This document shows positions 37,866 through 45,727 of a DNA stretch of 64,000 nt, in pieces. The position numbers and the translations under genes are program-made. The DNA comes from Symbiodinium natans. Its lineage: Eukaryota > Sar > Dinophyceae > Suessiales > Symbiodiniaceae. The stretch covers positions 804,984-868,983 of the forward strand of contig CAJNDS010002068.1 of assembly GCA_905221605.1 (NCBI GenBank). The letters are read 5' to 3'. Position 1 is the stretch's first letter, and each line of letters starts with the position of its first letter. The notes beneath the pieces are model-generated. The model searched no databases, was not told the origin of the DNA, and worked only from the letters and a program-made list of their open reading frames with translations.

Positions 37866-39305
37866 CTACTCGATACCCTGTGGAGCAGTGTTGGGGGCAC
37901 GAGTGGCGATGCCAGCAACGTTGGAGCTACTGGCTCGCTCCAACTGAGGGCGCCTTGCGACCGCCTCATCGAGGGAGAATGCCTCAGCCGACACCCTCTG
38001 GAAATCCTCGATGTAGGACTGCGCGACCGGGTGCGTCTTGGGGACCTCAAGCCTAAGCCCTGCCTCCGCATTGGCTTTGCTGCTTGTGGTAAAATTGAGG
38101 CTCCCAATCAGCACCACCGCGCCATCAGGCCGCAGTAGGCAAAGGGCCTTGGCATGGTGAAGCCCTTGGATACCGGTACCTACTTTAGCCCCGCGGCCGT
38201 CGCGAGCATAGGCGTCGCGCACGGATGTGCCGCAACCCACCTTCACCTCGGCGCCTGCAGCCGCCAAGCGTTTCAACGCTTGCCACTGCAGTTTGGTGCG
38301 GTGGCATTGTCCCATGTCGGCGACAATCCGAACGCCTGCGCCCTTGCTAAGCGACGCTTCGATTGCCTCGATGCAGGATGGGCAATCTAAGCTGTACGCC
38401 CGGATGTAGATCACATCCTCTGCTGCTCCAGACCCAAGCAGCGTTTGGGCGGCCTGAACGTATGGCCCGCCCGCAAGGAATTCCGCTTCTTTGACTGGAG
38501 AACTCCTAGCGGGGACTGGGCCCTTGTTCCTCCGGCTGGGTGTGCGCGCCACAGTGGCAGTGGCGGCACGTTGCACGAAGCCGGACTGTGCGTGGGCTGC
38601 GCTCGCTCCATCTGCTGGGGCCGCGGCCAGGTCACGACCCGCGAGCCCCTGAAAGCAGGAGAGCCCGCGGCTCTTGGCCGCAAGTTGGGAGAAGCATCCT
38701 TCACTGTTCCCCAAACCCAACACAACCTTACCCTTAGCTAGGGCTTCGGAGGCGGTACTCCGAATGGAGTCTGTGAGCGCAGAACCCGCGCCTCGCTGGG
38801 CCGCGTGCAAAAACCCTAGGGATCGAGCGGTGTCCATTGCGGCATCGCAGTGCCCGCAACGTCCCTCTGCTAGGTAAGCACGACAGCCACAGGCAGCTGT
38901 CTCCTCCTTGAGGTGCACCCAAACTTTATGGGTCACCCCTTTCTTAGTGCTCGCGACCTCAAACGTCGCTTCAGAGCCAAGGAGTTGAGACAGCCGCGCC
39001 TCAGGGGCCGCGGTGTTGCCATGTCGCAGATGCGCAATGCGATTGGCAACGGCACGACTCACGTACCACAGAACAGCGCTGCACAAGATCACTACTACCA
39101 GAGTGATGGCTGTTCCGGCGACCCACACTGTCCGCCTGGCCCCATGACCGATTTCCTCGACCACGTCGGCCGAAATTGTTGCAACCGCGTGCATGGAGTC
39201 CTCGACAACATGCACAGCCCCGCGGTGCAACTGCAAGGCAATCGGCGCCGACGCTGCAGCCGCCAGGCCCCACCAGCCGTTGATGTTCCCGTTGAGGGCG
39301 TGCAT
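37866..39305 (-). CDS. Membrane-anchored SWIM finger plus phospholipase-D-like (HKD) cargo protein
   Basis: The open frame runs 39566-37866. I take the ATG at 39305, which lies after the zinc-finger frame ends, giving about 479 residues. Counting from the frame opening at 39566: a transmembrane helix (about 147-169, AITLVVVILCSAVLWYV), then a SWIM-type finger C-x-C-x8-C-x-H at 226-239, then a linker. A PLD-like nuclease domain occupies about 365-515 with H471-x-K473, D481 and GS-x-N at 488-491. The spacing between Lys and Asp is three residues longer than in the textbook HKD motif. One HKD motif implies a homodimer, as in Zucchini/PLD6 and bacterial Nuc. This is the last gene before the 3' LTR. 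A nuclease or phosphodiesterase acting at a membrane is inferred; cardiolipin hydrolysis is an alternative. Confidence 0.72.
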   Translation of the reverse strand: MHALNGNINGWWGLAAAASAPIALQLHRGAVHVVEDSMHAVATISADVVEEIGHGARRTVWVAGTAITLVVVILCSAVLWYVSRAVANRIAHLRHGNTAAPEARLSQLLGSEATFEVASTKKGVTHKVWVHLKEETAACGCRAYLAEGRCGHCDAAMDTARSLGFLHAAQRGAGSALTDSIRSTASEALAKGKVVLGLGNSEGCFSQLAAKSRGLSCFQGLAGRDLAAAPADGASAAHAQSGFVQRAATATVARTPSRRNKGPVPARSSPVKEAEFLAGGPYVQAAQTLLGSGAAEDVIYIRAYSLDCPSCIEAIEASLSKGAGVRIVADMGQCHRTKLQWQALKRLAAAGAEVKVGCGTSVRDAYARDGRGAKVGTGIQGLHHAKALCLLRPDGAVVLIGSLNFTTSSKANAEAGLRLEVPKTHPVAQSYIEDFQRVSAEAFSLDEAVARRPQLERASSSNVAGIATRAPNTAPQGIE

Positions 39306-39439
39306 CAACCGATTGAGGAGCCCGCGACCCAGGAAAAAGGGGGTCCGCGGCGGAAGCGGGACACTTGGCGGCGGCCGGGCCGACCCGCGCGGGAAGGCTG
39401 GGACCCAGCTTGTGCTTGAGCGGGGTTGGAGCGCGGCAA

Positions 39440-41737
39440 CTATGCCCGCGGCGTAAGCGCCCCAGGCGTTTCGCCCCTCCCCTTGGGCTTGCCCTTGGCA
39501 TCGGACTTGCCTCTGCCCTTCGGCTTGCCCTGGCCCTTGCCACGGGCATCTGCCCAAGCACTCCAAGGGTCGCGGCCCTTGCCGTACGTCGCTTCTTCGC
39601 GACGTCGCTTACCGCCCCTCTTCTTGTGTTTGTTTCTAAGAAGAGGTTGGATGGTTTCTTGGTCCATCGCAAGATTGGCCAGAAGGATCTCGTGCTCCAG
39701 CTCGTCCTGGCTGCTTTCGGAGCCAGAGTCCCTCTCTTCGCCACGCCGCGGATCAGGGATCCCGCGAGAGACGACCTCTGCCAAACGGAGAGGGGTGCTG
39801 CAGCGAAAGCACAGCTGCCTGAACGAAAGATTCCATTCATAGCAGTTAGGGCACTGCCACCCTGCAATGCGGAGCGCTTCGCTGATGTGGTCATCGCGCT
39901 CCGCCTTCTCCGCCTGGCGCCGCTCTCGCTTCTTGGCGCGCTCGGCCGCCTGCGCCTCCTCGGCCGCCTGGAGGGCTTCAGCGAGTTCCTCATCGCTGAG
40001 AAGCCTCGCGGCATCCGCCCGCGCTTGTTGGTCTTCAAGCGCTTCGGCAGAAAACCTCCGCCTCCATTGCTCGGGCGCGGTTTGAGGGTCTACCTCCCAC
40101 CACCCGATGTCGATCCCGTTGATCCATCGGCCGTCGCACGGGGCGCCCGCTTTCGGGCCGCCCGCGTGCGTGGTGAGGCACTGGTCCTCGGTAACCGGGT
40201 TGATGGCTTCGCAGAAGAAGCACCGCCAGCTGCCGTAGGGGTAAAAGCGGCCTTCGACGTAGGCTCGGTTGGCTGGGAGGGCGACATCGTCCGCCTCATC
40301 CGCGGTGCCTGCCTCCATCTCAACCGAGACCTCCTCGTCCTTGACAACCTCAGCTTCCTCCTCCTGTTCCTCCTTGACCAGGGGCTCTTCTTGCTCCCGG
40401 CCAACGTTGAGGTGGGACTCAGTGCGAACCTCGGCGCGCATCAAAATGACGTCAAGGCTATCCGCGGCTGGGTCGCCCGCGAAGAAGGAATCGATCTCCT
40501 GGGCATGGAGATCGTCAAGAGGCGTCACCAGGTCTGGCGAGTAATCCCGCTTGGAACGACGCTCTGCAAGGCGTTGCTGAACGTCGCTCGTCGGCGGCCC
40601 GAGGGCCCGCCCGCGCGGAGCGGCCTCCCGCGGAGGTCCATGCTCGGCCTCCTCCGTGGGCTCGCTCTTGGGCGTGGACCCTCCACCGCTACTCTCTGGA
40701 GCGGGATCCAGCTCGGGGTCATCGCGAAGCCACCCCGGTGGATGACTACCACCATAAATGTGGTGCGATCCGTCCTCAAGCTGGATTCGGTCCCCTCTCT
40801 TCAGGAGCGGGACCTTCGAGTGATCGTACCCGTTGGCTTTGTGGTACCGAATCACTCGGAGCATGGGCACCTCCCCATACCCACCGTCCTTTCCTCGGCG
40901 GAACAACCGTCCCCGCCAGTCTTGACGAAAAGGGTCAAGAGGTGCGGAGGGGCTGATCCCCAGGTTGGGCGGAAGAGAGGCGCCATGGCAGGCCGCCTGA
41001 TGCAAGTGGTATTGCACCAGCGACTCAAAGGCCAGCCCGCATCCAGGAGCTGAGCATCCATAGTGGCCGTCAGCATTGGGGCGAGGCACCTCTGGGGCCG
41101 GGGCGGACTGGACGGTCCCGCCTCTTGAAGGCCTGGCGGAACTGCTCGATCCCGCACCCCCGGGGGCATCCTGACCATCGTCAGACACCTCTTCCCCGTC
41201 GGCGCCTTCCCCGGCCGCCCGATTCTCTCCCCCACGGCGCAGAGTTTTGAGGGATTCCTCACGCTTGGTGATCTTTTCTAACTTCACCATCGCGGTTCCC
41301 GCCACCTCCAGTATTTTCGACTGGAGTTTCTGCGCTCTCAGAAGAGCTTCGGACCGCGCGAGGTACTCCTTCGCGCTGCTGACCACCGATTGGCCAAGTT
41401 CGAGGACTCCTTCCTCTCTGCTCCCGGCCTGGGCCCCACCAGCGGGCTCTTCGTCCTCCTTCACCTTGACCGCGGCTTGGGGCGCCCGCGTGTCGGGAAG
41501 ATCCGAGCTGGAACTATCTTCCTCGTCACCTTCAGCTTCTTGGGCTGCCTCTTCCTCGAGCGAGTCTTCGGCCTCGAGGGCATTGGGGCCAGGGATGATA
41601 CTCCTTGGACTTCGCTGGAAAGATCGAAGTCTTAGGAGCCCCTGAAGCACGCCCTTTGGCCTTAGGCGCGGCCTTAGGAGGGGTAACAGGTTGGGCGGCC
41701 CCCGCGGCCATGACACGGCCCGCAGGGGCCAGCACAA
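39440..41737 (-). CDS. C2H2 plus RanBP2-type zinc-finger cargo protein
   Basis: 765 open codons, opening at a TTG-type boundary -1 to the preceding frame; true start uncertain. Residues 53-80 are acidic and 115-165 form a likely helix or coiled coil. A C2H2 finger C-x4-C-x12-H-x4-H lies at 228-251. A basic central block contains RVIRYHKANGYDH and GDRIQLEDGSHHIYGG. An acidic E/V-rich stretch (445-475) precedes a Trp/Cys-rich module WRCFFCEAINP (504) and a canonical RanBP2-type finger W-x-C-x2-C-x10-C-x2-C at 627-646 with the expected Asn. A charged coiled coil (570-620) lies between the last two, and the C-terminus is a Lys/Arg/Gly-rich tail. RanBP2 fingers bind single-stranded RNA or ubiquitin in known proteins; here RNA or nucleocapsid binding is inferred. 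I know no standard LTR-element protein with this architecture. Confidence 0.65.
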   Translation of the reverse strand: MCWPLRAVSWPRGPPNLLPLLRPRLRPKGVLQGLLRLRSFQRSPRSIIPGPNALEAEDSLEEEAAQEAEGDEEDSSSSDLPDTRAPQAAVKVKEDEEPAGGAQAGSREEGVLELGQSVVSSAKEYLARSEALLRAQKLQSKILEVAGTAMVKLEKITKREESLKTLRRGGENRAAGEGADGEEVSDDGQDAPGGAGSSSSARPSRGGTVQSAPAPEVPRPNADGHYGCSAPGCGLAFESLVQYHLHQAACHGASLPPNLGISPSAPLDPFRQDWRGRLFRRGKDGGYGEVPMLRVIRYHKANGYDHSKVPLLKRGDRIQLEDGSHHIYGGSHPPGWLRDDPELDPAPESSGGGSTPKSEPTEEAEHGPPREAAPRGRALGPPTSDVQQRLAERRSKRDYSPDLVTPLDDLHAQEIDSFFAGDPAADSLDVILMRAEVRTESHLNVGREQEEPLVKEEQEEEAEVVKDEEVSVEMEAGTADEADDVALPANRAYVEGRFYPYGSWRCFFCEAINPVTEDQCLTTHAGGPKAGAPCDGRWINGIDIGWWEVDPQTAPEQWRRRFSAEALEDQQARADAARLLSDEELAEALQAAEEAQAAERAKKRERRQAEKAERDDHISEALRIAGWQCPNCYEWNLSFRQLCFRCSTPLRLAEVVSRGIPDPRRGEERDSGSESSQDELEHEILLANLAMDQETIQPLLRNKHKKRGGKRRREEATYGKGRDPWSAWADARGKGQGKPKGRGKSDAKGKPKGRGETPGALTPRA

Positions 41738-42578
41738 CCGTCGAGGAGCTCGCCGCGCCAGCTGGCCGCAGCAGCTTGGGACGCTTGGACCGTGCCCAGT
41801 TTCGGTCCTCGCCCCAACGGCGGGTGGGGGCCCGCACTGGTGTCGCCTAAACTCCTTAGGTCGACATGCTGGATCTTCCGATCCACTTCTTTCTCAGCTA
41901 TTAAGACGGAGTAAATAGCTGAGCCTTTGGGGAGTGCCCAGATGCGGGAGATGCCGGTGGCTCTAATCTGGCCAGTGAGAGCCACCCCATCTGCTCCCGC
42001 ATAGATAGGCACTCCGGCGTCCCGCAGGTGCAAGTCGATCCGCGGCGGAACCCGCGTCTCCCGTCCTCCCACTGCGTGGGGCAGTGCCCTAGGACGTAGT
42101 GCACCCCGAGGCGGCCTCCCGGCCCGCCGCCGGGGATCAAGCCATTCTGGATCAGGCTTGGCACGACATGCAAGTCCGTGCCGTGCCACATGGCCGGGCC
42201 AGACCGATATATAAGATCGTTGATGGCGGTCTCACTTAGGCCCTCCATCATGAATCCCATAGGATGGCCGCAATCGGCCGAGTGGCCTTGGAAGGCACGC
42301 AAGTAGCCAGCGTACGAGGTATCCAACCTCGGTTTCCGCTGGTTGGCGTCGTGCGCGACCGCCTGGTTGTACTGGTTGATGGTGATGCCGAGTTGTTCGA
42401 TCAACTCATCAACCGGGTAGAGGCCGCCCGGAGCGAACCGGCCTCTACAACCAGCTTCGCCGTGCCGCATGCATCGGACTAGCATACGCTGCACGTCGTC
42501 GATCGTGGGCGGGCCCTTTCGGCCCTTAGGGCCTGGACTCTTGCTCTTGCCCCTGCCCTTCGACCCTCCTCCACCCAT
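41674..42578 (-). CDS. RNA 2'-phosphotransferase (Tpt1/KptA)-like protein, spanning a -1 frame change
   Basis: Tpt1/KptA enzymes remove an internal RNA 2'-phosphate by transferring it to NAD+. The first frame (open 42824-41901) has a good ATG at 42578, followed by a basic Gly/Lys/Ser tail. Family motifs follow in order: MRHG (Arg-His), a winged-helix-like GGLYPVDELIEQLGIT, YLRAFQGHS, MWHGTD and GLIPGGGPGGRLGVHY. The Arg-His-Arg-Arg tetrad known in the family is therefore present. After CPTQWED (about 42070) homology leaves this frame and resumes in the -1 frame (open 42189-41674) with RIDLHLRDAGVPIYAGADGV, matching the usual C-terminal strand block. The frame change is either programmed or a one-base lesion. 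It lies directly downstream of the RT half within the retrotransposon. Assignment is by motifs; it could be an ADP-ribosyl-binding relative rather than an active phosphotransferase. Confidence 0.68.
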
Positions 42579-45500
42579 CGCGGCACTGAGGCCCGCGGCT
42601 TTGCTGACCTCCGATGGGCGAGGAAAACCTGACGCGCCCTTGAGCGGCCAGGACACGGCCCGCTGCAAGGGGCCGGTGTGCAGTAGTGGTAGGCAGCCGC
42701 TCCCGCGCGGCCAGGGCACGGCCCGCAGCGGGGCCTTGTGGTTGACCACGAAGGTCCGGGCGACCGATCGGTCGCTCCCGCGCGGTCTGGTCGCGACCCG
42801 CAGCGGGGCGCAGTGCACAGGCACGAACGCGGGGAGGGACTACCTACCCTAGGTTCTACAACACACTTGAACCGCTGCGGCGGGGGTTTGGGGAGTTTCC
42901 TTAAGGTCTGGGCTCTAAGGCTTCTAAGGCTTCTGCTTCGACCTTGGACCGAACCTCTAGGCCTGCTTGCAAAACACTGGCTGCGAGACAGAGGAACGAA
43001 GCTGCACGCGACGAACGACGAAAAATCCTTCTGCCCGCAGACCGGCGACCTGGGAAACGGCCCGCCCCAAAAACACCCGCCCTGAACACAGAAACACCCG
43101 AACAGCCCCAACATCCTGAGCATCAGAACGCGCGTGGGGTGATTCTGGTCTGAGCGCGCCGCGTCATGGTTCGCGCGCTTGGTGTTGTGCGCACCGCGAA
43201 CGCCTAAGGCTTCAAGAGCAGACGACGCGCTCTGCGGAGCTGCGACTGCCCCTTTGGCGCACGCTTCGCGCACCGCCCCCTCGGCTTGGGCATCAGTGAA
43301 AAACTGCCCATCAATGACCCTACCCGTCCTAACAGTAAGATCATCCACGTAGGCTATCCACTCCTTAGTATACTTAAGGCGCCTACCTCTGCCGGGGGCA
43401 TAGGCCCTATCAACCACAAAGTTGAAATCATCTGGGCCGTTAATCGGGCCAAAGGTGAGGCCGACAGGGAGATATTTCCCTGATCTTGCCACAATGGCCA
43501 ACACCTCGCGAGCACGCTTGGTGTTCCTAATTTGATTAAACCCACTAACCGCATCCACGAAGGTATACCAAACCGAACCTACTGCGGCGGCGAGCACATC
43601 GCTACCCCGCCGACAATAGTACGTGGAGCGCTTAATTCGGGCATTCACACGGCGGTAGTCAACCACCAAGCGTCGCTTCCTATGCCGCTTGTAGCTGGGC
43701 ATTTCCTTGGTCGGAAACGGCGCAGATCCCCAAGCCGAGCTGCCGCGGATCAACTGACCCCGCTTGCATTCTTCTTCAAGCTTGTCGTCGACCCATTGCG
43801 CGGACTCGCCCCTCAGACTGTGAGGCTGGGACGAGACCGGCGGCCCGGTGGGGATGCAGTCATGGGCGAACTTCCTGACCGTGGTCCTGGTGGTGTCCTC
43901 CACCCAGAACCCAGCGGCCTTTCGCCGTATGACCTCCCTGACGGCTGCGATGTCAGCATCGGTCAGCCCTGGTCTGGTTGGTCCAGGCTCGATCTTCAAA
44001 CCCGACCATACGAGGTCTCTATAGGCCTCGGTGCGCCTAGGATCCTCCGCGACCTTCTCGCCCGCAAGAGCATAGACCTCAAGGTCAGCCCGGACGGAAT
44101 CCCAGTCCTTGGCGTCCGCCTTGGTTCGCCAAAACGCTTCCTTCTCAGCGGCGTACTTATCCACCTCCTTATCCAGCTCCGCACGCTCTGCTGGCGTGAG
44201 GTCCTCGCCCGAGCGCACGTCCGGGAGGGGAATGACTGGAGAGGGCTGTGGTGCAGCCGCGGCGCTATCCGCACCCGCAGTGGCTGGAAAGCTTTCAACT
44301 GCAGCGGTGCACAGCTCTTCTGCGCCCCTCAGACCAAGGTCCTGGAGTGATGCGCAGAAAGCCGCCCCTATGAGGTTGTAGTCGGCTTGCGCGCGCCCAA
44401 CGTGCTTGTGCTGCACTGCGCCTAACGCATCCGGCCTACTACACCTCAAACCTACCGATTCTAAGCTGAAATCGGCGAGCCACAGGGCCCCGCTCTCAAC
44501 GAGGTTGTCGCGGCCACTGGCCCGCGCGAACTGGCATATGTCAGCCCGCACGAAAGCCCAAGGCCAGCGTGGCTCTGCGAGCGTCCCAAACAAGGCGCCC
44601 CACTCCTCTAGCCGCCAGGGTTCCCACTCGCCTTTTTGTGCCTGCAAATGCAGCGCGACGTGGGCGCCCGCGCGCGTGCGTTCCTGCGCACACCGGACGA
44701 CTAGCTGAAGGAAAGCTCGGGGCACATTCTTGCCCTCAAGCCCAATCACGAGCACCTTCGGCTCTGCGCGCAAAACAGCGCCGCTAATTGCCTCTAAGTG
44801 CCCTTCTGCGGCCAGGTTCCAGGTGATCCCGTAGGCCTGCTTGCCTTGCACAAAAGCTGGAACAACCCTGTACCCGTGCCTCCTAGCCGCGTCGGAAACG
44901 ACCGCGTCACCCCAAGCAACCTCTAAGACATCGGCAACCCCTCCAAGGAAATACTGCCGGAACCAACTCTCGACAGCGCCCGACTCTGGGGAAGCCCTAG
45001 GCTGCAACACGCGGGGTTCCGCGACCAAGAGGTCCGCGAGGGCCTCTCGGATCGAGAGCACACCCGTTCTGGCGCGAGACGCTCTCTCGAGCGTCCTGTC
45101 CTGCAACGAGTACGCTCCCTTGTCCAACTTCCTGGCCGAGGCTGCAGCAAGCACGCCGTCGCGGTTCAGGTCGATCTTGGAAATGATCTCCCTGACGGTA
45201 ACCGCTTCGTGGGCCGGACGAGTCCCCTCTGAAAGCGTGAGCGCACCGTCCTCGGCGATGTATGCAAGCCGCCATTTGACGCGAACCCCGCTGGCATCGG
45301 GGAGATAGCGGTGCACGCCGACCTGCGCACGGGCAGCATCTACCTGCGTAACCCGTCCTAACCTGCACACCTTAGGGCCTCCCCCTACACCCCGATAGGC
45401 AATGCGGTCGCCAAGGCGGAGGACGAAGTCCCTCCCGCGCCTGGTCAGCGTGAACTCCACTTGCTTGGCGTCGCCCTGAACCTGTTGCCCTAAGCTGGGG

Positions 45501-45727
45501 CGAGACGAGCCGTCCCCGCCGGTTCCATCGTCCTCAAAGACGACCGGCTCGCGGGATTCCGCGCCATCTGCATCCGCAGGAACAGAATGCAGTCTTCCGC
45601 GTGCGCCTCCATCGGGCCGCGCCGGGCGGAAGAAGTACCCCCCGACTCCATCGACACGGGCTCCAAAGTGAGCCTGTGGCCCTTGACTTCCAACACGCGC
45701 CAGGGGCCGGTCAGACCCGGTTTCCAA
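42479..45727 (-). CDS. Methyltransferase-like fold plus reverse transcriptase fingers/palm (YVDD)
   Basis: Open frame of 1,082 codons, -1 to and overlapping the end of Pol by 238 nt. Residues 60-80 read as continuation of the integrase tail. An EF-hand-like loop DLNRDGVLAAAS is at 186, lacking the final acidic residue. Residues 265-475 resemble a Rossmann-fold methyltransferase, with VLEVAWGDAVVSDAARRHGY followed by ADICQF and a conserved H near 440; the catalytic Pro-Cys is absent. RT fingers/palm occupy about 615-805: RRLVVDYRRVN, TFVDAVSGFNQI (D725), TFGPINGPDDFNF and YVDD at 793-796 (43340-43351). All three catalytic aspartates are present and the sequence type is Ty3/gypsy. After about residue 866 (43130) the translation becomes low-complexity Arg/Pro/Cys-rich and is probably not coding. 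The missing thumb half lies in the upstream frame. Confidence 0.87.
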   Translation of the reverse strand: METGSDRPLARVGSQGPQAHFGARVDGVGGYFFRPARPDGGARGRLHSVPADADGAESREPVVFEDDGTGGDGSSRPSLGQQVQGDAKQVEFTLTRRGRDFVLRLGDRIAYRGVGGGPKVCRLGRVTQVDAARAQVGVHRYLPDASGVRVKWRLAYIAEDGALTLSEGTRPAHEAVTVREIISKIDLNRDGVLAAASARKLDKGAYSLQDRTLERASRARTGVLSIREALADLLVAEPRVLQPRASPESGAVESWFRQYFLGGVADVLEVAWGDAVVSDAARRHGYRVVPAFVQGKQAYGITWNLAAEGHLEAISGAVLRAEPKVLVIGLEGKNVPRAFLQLVVRCAQERTRAGAHVALHLQAQKGEWEPWRLEEWGALFGTLAEPRWPWAFVRADICQFARASGRDNLVESGALWLADFSLESVGLRCSRPDALGAVQHKHVGRAQADYNLIGAAFCASLQDLGLRGAEELCTAAVESFPATAGADSAAAAPQPSPVIPLPDVRSGEDLTPAERAELDKEVDKYAAEKEAFWRTKADAKDWDSVRADLEVYALAGEKVAEDPRRTEAYRDLVWSGLKIEPGPTRPGLTDADIAAVREVIRRKAAGFWVEDTTRTTVRKFAHDCIPTGPPVSSQPHSLRGESAQWVDDKLEEECKRGQLIRGSSAWGSAPFPTKEMPSYKRHRKRRLVVDYRRVNARIKRSTYYCRRGSDVLAAAVGSVWYTFVDAVSGFNQIRNTKRAREVLAIVARSGKYLPVGLTFGPINGPDDFNFVVDRAYAPGRGRRLKYTKEWIAYVDDLTVRTGRVIDGQFFTDAQAEGAVREACAKGAVAAPQSASSALEALGVRGAHNTKRANHDAARSDQNHPTRVLMLRMLGLFGCFCVQGGCFWGGPFPRSPVCGQKDFSSFVACSFVPLSRSQCFASRPRGSVQGRSRSLRSLRAQTLRKLPKPPPQRFKCVVEPRVGSPSPRSCLCTAPRCGSRPDRAGATDRSPGPSWSTTRPRCGPCPGRAGAAAYHYCTPAPCSGPCPGRSRARQVFLAHRRSAKPRASVPRWVEEGRRAGARARVQALRAERARPRSTTCSVC
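42644..42806. repeat. cluster of three copies of a dispersed hairpin motif
   Basis: The plus-strand core CCAGGACACGGCCCGCAG, preceded by GCGG, occurs at about 42644-42666, 42707-42730 and, diverged, 42780-42806. Arms GCGGCC and GG(C)CCGC can pair around AGGACAC. Further copies are near 37671, 38625, 41705, 48569, 50203, 52356 and 53341, all in the same orientation and all inside the retroelement. Confidence 0.6.

Noticed and set aside
39365-41053. 562-codon plus-strand frame
   Set aside because: It is antisense to the zinc-finger gene. Composition follows the GC-rich codons of the other strand and no motif is found, whereas the minus strand has exact zinc-finger spacings.
42479-43130. C-terminal 220 codons of the RT-palm frame
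   Set aside because: The frame is open but turns into Arg/Pro/Cys-rich low-complexity sequence built from the hairpin motif and overlaps the Tpt1-like gene. Treated as non-coding read-through.
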